Of a stretch of 64,000 nucleotides of DNA, positions 7,988 through 15,943 are shown piece after piece (positions within the stretch are counted from its first letter, which is position 1; each line of letters begins with the position of its first letter). The translations under genes and the position numbers were made by a program. Below the pieces are notes generated by a model. It searched no databases. It saw only the letters and a list, made by a program, of their open reading frames with translations, and was not told the origin of the DNA. The DNA is from Bacillus sp. FJAT-29814 (GTDB lineage Bacteria > Bacillota > Bacilli > Bacillales > Cytobacillaceae), in the NCBI RefSeq assembly GCF_001510715.1, contig NZ_LMTJ01000004.1:62001-126000 (forward strand), written 5' to 3'.

Positions 7988-9472
7988 TTACCCAAATAGG
8001 AAGTTGGCAATGGAGCGGCCGACGGATTTTACGCCTTCCCAGGTTTTAGTTGCGATGGTTTTAGCTGTATTACTTACTTTTTTTGCTGTGTTATATACCC
8101 TATCTCCGAATTTGGATCCCGCCATATAGCCGACTGTTCCTCCGACTACACTCCCTACAAATGGTCCGACGACGGGAATCCATGAAAGAACGGCAGCACC
8201 AACAGTCGCACCTTCCGCTGCCCATCCTAAGCCGTATGCCATCGAGGTGGTGGTTCTTCCCATTCGATCCAATCCTTGATTGACGGTCAGTTCCCCGGAG
8301 GCAATTTCACCTAGAATTTTGACATTTTCGATTCCAACACAGGCGATATTGGCAATTATGCCGGCTGGAGTCCCCTGAGGAATCACCGTAAGAATCCCTT
8401 TTTCCGAGGCTGTTTTTAGGGCAGCCGCTGCGGCAGCTTTAATGCCTGCGTCCGTTCCGGTCTTCAGAGCAAGTTCAATGGACTCGTCCACATTAATGGT
8501 TTCACCAACAGCCGCTTTCCTTGCCAAATCAAACCCTGTTGTAATAACGGCAGCCTGGATACCTGCTGTTCCTGCATTTTTTGCCAGATTAAAAGATAAA
8601 TCCTTTATTTGATAATGATTCCAATCATATTTTGGCAGAATGCCCTTTTCCTGAAGCGTTAGCTGCAGCTCTTTGATTTTCCCTTTTTCCAAAGGGTGGC
8701 TGATGGCTTTTACCTTATCCGTTCCCCCAATCGAACTGACCACGGTCTTCCCAGGGAAAGCTTTTCTGACCTCGCTCAGCTGTTCCGCCGGCACAAGAAT
8801 TCTTTGATTGTTGTAGTTCCCGTTCTTGACCATTCTGATCGTATCTTGAGCAGTTGCCCCGTATTTTGCTTGATACTGATTGACAATATTCTTGTTTTTA
8901 TCAAGGATGACAATATCGAAGGAATTTTTCCCGTACCCTGCGCCCGGCTCCGGCCCTGAGACCTTTGCGATAAATTCACTGCCACTCAACTTCGCATTCA
9001 TATTAAAGGAATTGACATGATGCTGCTCCGCCATAAACCCATCTAAGTTCATATTTTGACTGACGGCGCCATCCATGTTGGTAACAGCCTGGAGCATTTG
9101 GGCATTGGCCTGTTGAATGGATGCATCAATGGTATTCAAATAGTTTCCCATATCATTGACACTCACACCGACAGATGCTTCTTGAACCTTTTTAAAAAAC
9201 CAACTTTCCTTCGTCCCGCCGTTTTCAATTGTCTCATTTAGAGACTTTAGATTAGAATCAAATGTTTCCACGCCGCGGATCGTTTCTTCACTCAGAGAGG
9301 AAGCCTCTTGATCGCTCAACTCAGGCAGCCCCCTCTTATATGCAGTTCGCAGCCATTCCTGATCACTAACATTTTTGTCTTTTTGTTGGTAGGAGTGAAT
9401 AAATCGGCTTAAAACTTGTTGAAACTCGGCCGTATTTTTTTCATCTAAACCATCCAGCGTAATATTTCCCAT
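7988..9472 (-). CDS. Putative effector: nuclease-like D...QxK core with a glycine-rich hydrophobic C-terminus
   Basis: 494 residues, last gene of the four-gene AAA cassette. Residues 1-145 are predicted mostly helical. At 148-160 is AEQHHVNSFNMNA, followed at 185-204 by FDIVILDKNKNIVNQYQAKY. The arrangement Glu149/His151, Asp186 and Gln201-x-Lys203 resembles the acidic-acidic-Lys centre of PD-(D/E)xK nuclease-like folds, with Gln replacing Glu. Residues 300-400 are Ala/Gly-rich helices; 410-455 are a glycine-zipper-like hydrophobic stretch (GATVGAAVLSWIPVVGPFVG), then an amphipathic tail. No signal peptide is evident. I infer a toxic or DNA-targeting effector controlled by the adjacent AAA protein. 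A membrane-inserting role from the C-terminus is the alternative. Function is not established. Confidence 0.6.
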   Translation of the reverse strand: MGNITLDGLDEKNTAEFQQVLSRFIHSYQQKDKNVSDQEWLRTAYKRGLPELSDQEASSLSEETIRGVETFDSNLKSLNETIENGGTKESWFFKKVQEASVGVSVNDMGNYLNTIDASIQQANAQMLQAVTNMDGAVSQNMNLDGFMAEQHHVNSFNMNAKLSGSEFIAKVSGPEPGAGYGKNSFDIVILDKNKNIVNQYQAKYGATAQDTIRMVKNGNYNNQRILVPAEQLSEVRKAFPGKTVVSSIGGTDKVKAISHPLEKGKIKELQLTLQEKGILPKYDWNHYQIKDLSFNLAKNAGTAGIQAAVITTGFDLARKAAVGETINVDESIELALKTGTDAGIKAAAAAALKTASEKGILTVIPQGTPAGIIANIACVGIENVKILGEIASGELTVNQGLDRMGRTTTSMAYGLGWAAEGATVGAAVLSWIPVVGPFVGSVVGGTVGYMAGSKFGDRVYNTAKKVSNTAKTIATKTWEGVKSVGRSIANFLFG

Positions 9473-9488
9473 TAGTCTATTGCCTCGC

Positions 9489-11003
9489 TTATATTAGGGA
9501 TGCATTCTTAAATTTACGGCGTTCATATTCCTTAGACATCTTATCAATTGAATCTTTCATGATCTCAGATAATGAATTGGTGTTTTTGATTGCATTTAAT
9601 ATGTCATTGGTCGTTAACCGCTTCTTCTCTTCTGCAAAAACCGCTTCAATACTATCCCGGACGACCCCTTCAATATCTGCTCCACTGAAGCCCTGTGTTT
9701 TCAACACTAACTCATTAAGATTGATGCTGGATAAATCACGCTTGCGGCGTTTTCCGATATGGATTTCAAATATCTTTTTACGCTCAGCATCATTAGGCAG
9801 CCCAACGTAGAAAATTTCATCAAATCTTCCTTTTCTCATCAATTCAGGCGGAAGCTTCAAAATATCGTTCGCAGTGGCAACCACGAAGGTCGGGCTCGTC
9901 TTTTCCTGCATCCATGTTAAAAAATTTCCGAACAAACGGGTCGTTACCTCGGCACCACCGCCTCCACCAATTCCGGCAAAAGCCTTTTCGACCTCGTCAA
10001 TCCAGAGAACGCACGGAGAAACTGCTTCGGCTAATGAAATGGCCTTTCTCATGTTTGCCTCCGATTCTCCTACGTACTTTCCCAGCAATCTGCCCATATC
10101 CAATCTTAGCAATGGAACATTAAAGAGCTTTGCAGCTGCTTTTGCATTGAGGGACTTACCGCAGCCTGGAACACCGGCAATTAATACGCCCTTAGGCATA
10201 TCTACCCCGAACTCAATTGCCCGATTGAGATCGTTAAAAATAGCCGCCTTCCGCTTCAGCCATTTCTTCAAATTCTCTAAGCCGCCAATATCCTCAAGGC
10301 TTTCCTTTAAGTCGATCATTTCCAAAATTCCGGACTTCTTGATAACCTGCTGTTTCTGGTCATGGATAAACTTTAAATCTTCTTTCTCAAAGCCGCCGTC
10401 ATGGGCGTATGCTAGAGCGAGAATATTTTTGATTTCATATTCTGTCAGCCCTTTAAATGCCATTACCATTTCATTTAATAGAGTTCTGGAAATCGACGGC
10501 ATTTCATAATCCTTGAAAAACTCCGAGATGACTCCTTCTAATTCATCATGATCAAGGTAGCCAATTTCTAGCACAGTGGTGTATTTTTCTATTTCACTTG
10601 GAATGGTTAAAACAGGGGAAACGATGAATATAGTCGTTTCCACACGTCCTGACAGAATCATATGCCCGATGTCTTTTAACATACTGATAATTCGTGGTCG
10701 GTCAAAAAAATGATGGGCATCCTTCAATACTAAAATTTTCTGTGAAAGTGAATCGCCCTCTTTTTCTGTACTTAATGTCTCTTCTATTGTTCGGGTTCCT
10801 TCAAAAAGGCGTTTTTTTATAAGAGGATCCTTTCGGGTCACATTCCATTCTGTTTGCCCGTTGGAGGCATCCCACTCAACGACACCTCTCCCAACCTTTT
10901 TGGCAACATCAAATATGATCCGGTCAGCCTTTGTTTCTTCAAACGTATGAAGATAAATAATGGGAAAACTGGCATCTATGTAATGGCATAATTTTTCAAT
11001 CAT
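9489..11003 (-). CDS. Ycf46-like AAA ATPase with degenerate N-terminal domain
   Basis: About 504 residues. The C-terminal classical AAA module has Walker A GVPGCGKS (about 277-284), Walker B LWIDEVEKAF (about 333-342), sensor VATAND (about 375-380) and Arg-finger region RKGRFDEIF (about 390-398). The N-terminal third looks like an inactive ATPase lobe: it keeps a beta-strand ILVLKDAHHFF but no P-loop. This two-lobe layout is that of Ycf46-type proteins. I chose the ATG 13 nt after the stop of the preceding gene; a longer frame would overlap that gene by 38 nt. The Gly-rich GIGGGGGAE loop precedes TTRLFGNFL. It is probably the motor or switch of the cassette, acting on the downstream effector. 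Confidence 0.85.
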   Translation of the reverse strand: MIEKLCHYIDASFPIIYLHTFEETKADRIIFDVAKKVGRGVVEWDASNGQTEWNVTRKDPLIKKRLFEGTRTIEETLSTEKEGDSLSQKILVLKDAHHFFDRPRIISMLKDIGHMILSGRVETTIFIVSPVLTIPSEIEKYTTVLEIGYLDHDELEGVISEFFKDYEMPSISRTLLNEMVMAFKGLTEYEIKNILALAYAHDGGFEKEDLKFIHDQKQQVIKKSGILEMIDLKESLEDIGGLENLKKWLKRKAAIFNDLNRAIEFGVDMPKGVLIAGVPGCGKSLNAKAAAKLFNVPLLRLDMGRLLGKYVGESEANMRKAISLAEAVSPCVLWIDEVEKAFAGIGGGGGAEVTTRLFGNFLTWMQEKTSPTFVVATANDILKLPPELMRKGRFDEIFYVGLPNDAERKKIFEIHIGKRRKRDLSSINLNELVLKTQGFSGADIEGVVRDSIEAVFAEEKKRLTTNDILNAIKNTNSLSEIMKDSIDKMSKEYERRKFKNASLI

Positions 11004-11016
11004 ATGAATGTTCAAC

Positions 11017-11670
11017 TCACTTTTGATTATTCTTATTGACAATAATTTCAGCAATTACATTAGAAAAACTCTTCGCAAATTCGCCCCATTCCGCCTTTAC
11101 TTTTTCCATGATCCTATACAGGCTAAGATCTAAAATAACATCATCAAATTCTATATTTTTAGCAGTATAGAAATCTTGATCATGATACAATTGTACACGC
11201 GGTTGATTAATACCAATATATTTTGTCTTTTCTACTCCATCATTTATCCAAAATCTATGTCCCAGTAGATAAACCGGCTGATTCCCTTTGGCAGTAAGTT
11301 GATTTAACTCTTCCTGAGTCGTAATAACCCTGTCGAGGTCTTTCAATATCTCTTCAGAATCAGTAAATTGTTTAATTAACGCGATTTTTTCCCGATCCCA
11401 GAGATACTTTTTAAAATTAAAATCCTGGTTATAATCGACCCCAAACAGTTCTGAAATGACCTTCGGAATATCCTCGTTGTCATCCTTTCCTCGCAATGCC
11501 GGCAATGCGTTCAGTACTTCTGTGAATCCTCTTTGCTCTAACCACTTTTTTAACCGGCCATCAAAGAAATAGTCCAGTACACTTTCCAGGTCAAAATTCT
11601 TGCGCAAATCTTCCATAGTCCTTATTTGTTCGCTCTTTATGACAAGGGGGAATTTGATTTGCCGTTTCAC
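11017..11670 (-). CDS. Uncharacterised protein sharing the N-terminal domain of its WD-repeat neighbour
   Basis: 217 residues with a GTG start behind AGAGGGCGG. Residues 1-50 (IKFPLVIKSEQIRTMEDLRK, then LESVLDYFFDGRLKKWLEQR) and a second block near 130-175 (VYLLGHRFWINDG, KYIGINQPRVQL) match the first about 180 residues of the adjacent upstream protein. So the two are paralogues over that part, while this one lacks the C-terminal propeller. The short helical LDYFFDGRLxxWL motif recurs in many bacterial multidomain proteins as I recall. It sits 15 nt after its neighbour and just before the AAA gene. A sensor or adaptor role is inference. Confidence 0.65.
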   Translation of the reverse strand: MKRQIKFPLVIKSEQIRTMEDLRKNFDLESVLDYFFDGRLKKWLEQRGFTEVLNALPALRGKDDNEDIPKVISELFGVDYNQDFNFKKYLWDREKIALIKQFTDSEEILKDLDRVITTQEELNQLTAKGNQPVYLLGHRFWINDGVEKTKYIGINQPRVQLYHDQDFYTAKNIEFDDVILDLSLYRIMEKVKAEWGEFAKSFSNVIAEIIVNKNNQK

Positions 11671-11685
11671 TTAAACCGCCCTCTC

Positions 11686-13284
11686 TTATTCAAAAATCAG
11701 CACATTACTTTTATACAAAACAGCCATTTTATCATCATCAAAGTCAATCCCAAAGGATGGCTGCCCACCACGATAGCCCGGAGGTATTTTAATGGTATGA
11801 AGTAAATCAAGATTAGGTAGATCCCAGACCTTTATCGTTCCATCCTCGGATAAGGTATAAAGATTATCATTAAAGTCCTTTATTACCTTAATTTCACTAT
11901 TGTGGGCTTGCACCTTTTTCTTGACCTTACCCGTTCCTAAATCAAGAATCACAATTTGGCCCGTTTCTCCCAATTGATTCCAAAGGGACCCATTATTGGC
12001 TGGAGTTCCGAAAATGGAGTTTTCATGGATCGCGAAAAGCCCCAGACTCCCCTCCAGCTTAAATGCCTTTTTCCCATTAATATGAAATTGATCAAAGACG
12101 GCACTGTAAAATTGGTCGTGATGAATAAAATAGGTAACCTTATGCTCGGTTCGATACTGTGAATAGCTATGGGCATCGCTTACCCTGAACGTTTTGCTAT
12201 CATACTTGTAAAAATCAAAATAAGTAACGCTTCCTGACATATAGGTATCGTACAGACTCCAACGATAAAAACAATCCCCGATCCGTTCTAAAATGGTGGT
12301 ATTTTCGGTTCCCTGTCTGTTGAAAAAGTCCTTTTTGATTACCCTTGCTATTAAGGTATCTAGATTGAATTCATATAAGTCATTCGTATTTTGACCCGAA
12401 TACTCAAAATGATAATTCAATCGGTTCCCATCCTTGCAGGAATTGATGTCCCCACTATACTGCCTTTTAATCTCTTGAATAGATTTTCCGGTTTGATGAT
12501 TGATGAGCAGCATTCGGTCCCGCTCCGAAAGAACCACAACATCCTTATACAGATAGATCTTATTTATCGGATGAAAGTACCCTTCTGCAATTCCGTTTAA
12601 TTGATAACCGCCATTTGCATTACTTTTAATTCCGTGTACAAAGTTGGTGAAATGGCTTCTCTTCACGATTTTTTCTTCATTAATCGTGTTATCCTTCACG
12701 CCTTGCTGATCCATTGAAAGAAGGACCATCTCCTTTGAAGTGAGGTTGATATTTTTAAAAGCGATATTCTTCTTCCTTGCCTCAAATTTCCCATTCCCTC
12801 TCAAACTTACAGTAGGTTGGTTAATTCCTATATACTTAACATTTTCGATGTCATCGCTAACTTCAAACTGGTCACCAAAAAGGTAGACCACCTTTTCGTC
12901 GGATTGAAGGATTTGTTGCAGCTCCTCTTGTGAAAAGGCAATCAAATCAAGGTTATCGGGAAGATGATCATATCCTTTTAATTGCTCGCGTTTATTTTTT
13001 TGAAAAAAGTACTCTTGAACCAAGGTCTGCATGTGATCAGTGAACTCAACTTTAAAGACTTCCGTAAGATTCCGGGGCAATTGAAGAAACTCACAATCTT
13101 TTAAATCACGTAAAAGCCTCACTTCTTCATGGTAAAATCTTTGGTCAAGCCAAGTACTTAATCTTCCATCGAAATAATAGTCCAGTATACTTTCAATATC
13201 AAAATGTTTCCTTAATTCCTCTATACTCCTTACCTTCTCCCCATCTTTCATGAGAAGCGGGTACTTAATACTCCTCTTTAGCAT
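11686..13284 (-). CDS. WD-repeat-like beta-propeller protein with an N-terminal DGRL-type helical domain
   Basis: 532 residues from the ATG preceded by AAAGG nine nt upstream (a longer ATG overlaps that site). Residues 1-60 carry IESILDYYFDGRLSTWLDQR, and about 130-180 carry VVYLFGDQFEVSDDI and YIGINQPTVSL, all shared with the 217-residue neighbour. Residues from about 200 form repeated beta-strand units ending in a clear WD motif (NLYTLSEDGTIKVWDLPNL, about 490-508), so a propeller of six or seven blades is likely. First gene of the four-gene cassette, divergent from tetR. The propeller probably provides protein-binding or sensing for the AAA/effector module; this is inference. Confidence 0.7.
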   Translation of the reverse strand: MLKRSIKYPLLMKDGEKVRSIEELRKHFDIESILDYYFDGRLSTWLDQRFYHEEVRLLRDLKDCEFLQLPRNLTEVFKVEFTDHMQTLVQEYFFQKNKREQLKGYDHLPDNLDLIAFSQEELQQILQSDEKVVYLFGDQFEVSDDIENVKYIGINQPTVSLRGNGKFEARKKNIAFKNINLTSKEMVLLSMDQQGVKDNTINEEKIVKRSHFTNFVHGIKSNANGGYQLNGIAEGYFHPINKIYLYKDVVVLSERDRMLLINHQTGKSIQEIKRQYSGDINSCKDGNRLNYHFEYSGQNTNDLYEFNLDTLIARVIKKDFFNRQGTENTTILERIGDCFYRWSLYDTYMSGSVTYFDFYKYDSKTFRVSDAHSYSQYRTEHKVTYFIHHDQFYSAVFDQFHINGKKAFKLEGSLGLFAIHENSIFGTPANNGSLWNQLGETGQIVILDLGTGKVKKKVQAHNSEIKVIKDFNDNLYTLSEDGTIKVWDLPNLDLLHTIKIPPGYRGGQPSFGIDFDDDKMAVLYKSNVLIFE

Positions 13285-13443
13285 GTTGACCATCCTTTAG
13301 CCGCAAGTAATACTTTCTTCCTAAATATACCACATAAAGCATCAGCATTTTTGTTGCAACTTCAAGAATTATCCTTCACCGTTCTAACAAAAGTACGGGA
13401 ATCTGTAATTTTTCCGAAAAAATAGTTTTTTTATAGATTGGTA

Positions 13444-13472
13444 TTGACGATTTTGTTTTTATGAAGGATAAT
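13444..13472 (+). promoter_or_regulatory. Sigma-A-type promoter of the tetR gene
   Basis: TTGACG (13444-13449) and GATAAT (13467-13472) with 17-bp spacing, 39 nt before the tetR start codon. The -10 lies inside GAAGGATAAT, which also occurs inverted at about 13367-13376 (ATTATCCTTC). The pair could be a TetR operator shared with the divergent cassette. Confidence 0.65.
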
Positions 13473-13511
13473 ACTCACGAGTAATATAATTGCAATCTTA
13501 GGGAGACGACC

Positions 13512-14105
13512 ATGGGTGCAAGAGGAAGAAAAAAAGGTGCAGATGGGGAGAAAAGCAGGAATCTCCTTTTACATATAGCGGCAGAAGAGTTTTCTAAAAA
13601 TGGATATCATGAAACAAAAATTAGTACGATTGTTAAAAGAGCAAACGTAACACAACCTACCTTTTATCTGTATTTCCAAAGCAAAGAGGCGATTTTTCAA
13701 GAATTGGTCGATATCTTTCGCGAACAATTAGTCGCGTATGTTCAACAGAGCCTCCTGGAAACAGGCTTGGAAAAAGGGTCAATTGAGAAGGAAATCAAGC
13801 AAAGTCTTATGAATTTATTTTCGTTCTTTAAGGAGCAAGCCGATTTGACACGAATAGGATTCTATATGGCGAAAGAATCGAGTGAAATTAAGAGTCAAAT
13901 TGCCACTCAAATCGAACAAAATTTACGAAAAGAACAACAGGATGGTTATTTTAGGATCGATGTGGATATGCAAACGGTGGCAGATAGTTTAGTTGGCATC
14001 ATCGAACGACTTACCGAAACAAAATTATTACAAAACCTAATTGAACCTGAAGACCTCGCAAACGAAATAGTACGACTATTATTATATGGAATGATAGCCA
14101 ATTAA
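13512..14105 (+). CDS. TetR/AcrR-family transcriptional regulator
   Basis: 197 residues. The N-terminal TetR helix-turn-helix (about 15-60) includes LLHIAAEEFSKNGYHETKI and VTQPTFYLYFQSKEAIFQEL; the C-terminal helical ligand domain is about 65-195. AGGGAG lies 6 nt before the ATG. It is divergent from the AAA cassette with about 230 bp between the starts, and followed 32 nt downstream by a sinI-like gene probably in the same transcript. TetR proteins repress neighbouring or own genes until a small ligand binds. Whether it controls the cassette is unproven. Confidence 0.92.
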   Translation: MGARGRKKGADGEKSRNLLLHIAAEEFSKNGYHETKISTIVKRANVTQPTFYLYFQSKEAIFQELVDIFREQLVAYVQQSLLETGLEKGSIEKEIKQSLMNLFSFFKEQADLTRIGFYMAKESSEIKSQIATQIEQNLRKEQQDGYFRIDVDMQTVADSLVGIIERLTETKLLQNLIEPEDLANEIVRLLLYGMIAN

Positions 14106-14137
14106 AATATTTTATTTTATGAGGGGTATGAGAAGCG

Positions 14138-14317
14138 ATGGAGATAAAGGATGTGGACAATTGGAAGCTGGATGACGAATGGGTATATCTGCTATTACAG
14201 GCGAAAAAAATGGGATTGCAACCAGATGAAGTTAGGGCCTTTCTAAGGAGTGCCTCCAAAATGCAACAAACAACTACCGTACCTGGTAAACTAAAAAATA
14301 AACCTGAAGTTGTGTAA
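14138..14317 (+). CDS. sinI: SinI-type antirepressor (orphan)
   Basis: 59 residues encoding the short SinI helical-hairpin domain: LDDEWVYLLLQAKKMGLQPD followed by EVRAFL matches the SinI pattern of B. subtilis (ELDQEWVELMVEAKE then EEIRKYL). SinI binds SinR, or the equivalent domain of related regulators, and relieves repression of biofilm matrix genes. GAGGGG lies 12 nt before the ATG. No SinR-like gene with a SinI-binding domain is adjacent, which is unusual since sinI normally abuts sinR. It lies between tetR and a terminator, so expression is probably tied to the tetR transcript. Confidence 0.82.
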   Translation: MEIKDVDNWKLDDEWVYLLLQAKKMGLQPDEVRAFLRSASKMQQTTTVPGKLKNKPEVV

Positions 14318-14351
14318 GGGTTGAGTCTTGGCAAATTCGGTAAATACAAGG

Positions 14352-14389
14352 AAGGTCCGACTAGTTAAATCCGCTAGTCGGGCCTTTTC
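14352..14389 (+). terminator. Terminator after the tetR-sinI unit
   Basis: AGGTCCGACTAG pairs with CTAGTCGGGCCT (12 bp with one G-U) around an 8-nt loop and is followed by TTTTC. It lies about 35 nt after the sinI stop. Confidence 0.8.
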
Positions 14390-14417
14390 ACAGAGGATTC
14401 AGAACCATGGTAGTAAC

Positions 14418-15065
14418 TTACACATGCAACTCATGAACATACCAAGCCACTACCGCCTTATCGAAGGTAGTGCAATCATTATATAAACCTAATTCTATTA
14501 AGCACTTATCTGTTACTTCCCTAACATCAAGCTGAAGTTCACCGTAAGATTTATTACTTGTAAAAATCCTCAACGTATTGGCTACCTCTTTTAACACTTT
14601 TTCATTTGAAATCGTCGTTGTAACATCTCTTAAGAGAATCGTGTACAACCGGTTGGTATACGCTCTTGGAAAATACACATCCTGTAAATATTGGAATCCA
14701 TCTCTATGTTCAAAATACTCTCTAATGAGATCCTTATTTTGTTTTTGGGTGAAATCAGCTTTTAATAATGTACGTATTATATTTTTCGTTTGTTGGTCCT
14801 CTAAAAACAGCTTGAAATTTCGCTTTGCCATTTTTCCAGGACCAATTTCCGCCCAATACTTACCATTAGAAAATAAATAATTATCTTTACCATCTGAAAG
14901 TAATGACGTATTTCTATTATGGATAAAATCTTCCATACCCCTTTCTACTGACTCGATATATTCATTCCCTGCTTCTCTCAACCCTTTACCGGTTTCTGTT
15001 TCTTTCTTCTTATCTTCTGCTACATATAATTCATAGGCTTTTTTAACTAATTCACACACATTCAC
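14418..15065 (-). CDS. Uncharacterised protein, about 215 residues
   Basis: No family recognised. The protein is charged and predicted mainly helical, with no signal peptide or membrane segment. Segments such as LFLEDQQTKNIIRTLLKADF and the C-terminal KAVVAWYVHELHV give no motif I can name. The favoured start is the GTG 7 nt behind GGAGG; the ATG two codons upstream lies too close to that site. It is convergent with the tetR-sinI unit and lies in the defence-like island. Codon use is like its neighbours. Confidence 0.55.
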   Translation of the reverse strand: MNVCELVKKAYELYVAEDKKKETETGKGLREAGNEYIESVERGMEDFIHNRNTSLLSDGKDNYLFSNGKYWAEIGPGKMAKRNFKLFLEDQQTKNIIRTLLKADFTQKQNKDLIREYFEHRDGFQYLQDVYFPRAYTNRLYTILLRDVTTTISNEKVLKEVANTLRIFTSNKSYGELQLDVREVTDKCLIELGLYNDCTTFDKAVVAWYVHELHV

Positions 15066-15191
15066 AAACATTCCTCCAATATTATTTTTCTATTAAAATA
15101 TCAGGTATATTATCTCATTTTTTCCATAATCTAAAGAATAAATGATAAGTCTTTTTTCACGGTATTTTGAATCCCTAGTTCAATCTTCCAG

Positions 15192-15659
15192 CTAATCCTT
15201 GGTAAATTGCGGATTTCCACCATGATAGCGCTGGATCATATGGTCGACCATCGTCAGCAGCCACTCGAATTCAACCAAGATAATGATTTTGGGTGCCCCA
15301 AGCATCACCAATCGCCTCGTCCGGAAAAAGTGATTTCGCAACTTTCGCCAGGTTAAAAGTTTGTCCTCATATCCAGGGTCATCCGCTTTAAACGAAATTC
15401 TGCTAAGCCAGATTGCTCTCCTGATCTCCTCCTGCAGTTCCACCTTTTCCTCCTGGGTAACCGTCCCTTGCTCAATCCCGGCCTATAGTTTCTTCGCACA
15501 ACCCTCCAAATCGGCAAAGACCCCGTCCAGGCCTATTTTCAATACCATTGTATCCTTGTCTCTGACTAACTCTATGATGGCAGCATAGTCCTTCAATGCG
15601 TCCAAGCACAAAAGGGCATTTTTGTAGCCAATCGGCAGAGCATCAAAGCCGATTTCCAC
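15192..15659 (-). pseudogene. Decayed gene with an in-frame stop
   Basis: A minus-strand frame runs from about 15659 to 15192, interrupted by TAG at 15483-15485. Upstream it reads ALPIGYKNALLCLDALKDY; downstream EEIRRAIWLSRISFKADDPG and RKLRNHFFRTRRLVMLGAPK. The frame is otherwise clean over about 155 codons, so a single nonsense mutation broke an uncharacterised gene. Just before it lies CCAATTAAACGTTT, a sequence that also precedes the fragment at 29.2-29.4 kb. Family not recognised. Confidence 0.5.
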
Positions 15660-15760
15660 CCAATTAAACGTTTAAGTAAAACCCCCAAAAGTATTGGTTT
15701 AATTCATTTTATTGCCCTATTCAGCTGAAAAATTTGCCATGTAACCAAACGTATATCTAG
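15660..15760. repeat. Dispersed degenerate repeat with AAACGTTT core (copy at 15.7 kb)
   Basis: CCAATTAAACGTTT, then about 75 bp, then CATGTAACCAAACGTAT. The same layout (CCAATTAAACGTTT ... CATGTTTCCAAACGTTTGAG) is found at about 29440-29535. Related AACGTTTGA or GACGTTTGA blocks lie at 20805, 27765 and 29600. Confidence 0.45.
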
Positions 15761-15943
15761 TTCCAATCCGAAGCCTACTACCCACTGATTTTTATCTAAT
15801 ACTTCAAAAAAAGCATGTCGAAATCTCTATTTAGGAAAACTCATAAAAAAACCACTAGCTTGGTAAGATTCATTTTTTGTAGTAAAATAGAAACTGGAAA
15901 TTATTTCAAACTGCATTTAAAAACGTTGCCAGGGGGAAATGTA

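Noticed and set aside
9874-10509. 211-codon plus-strand frame opposite the AAA gene
   Set aside because: Antisense to a well-supported ATPase; no start signal or recognisable motif.
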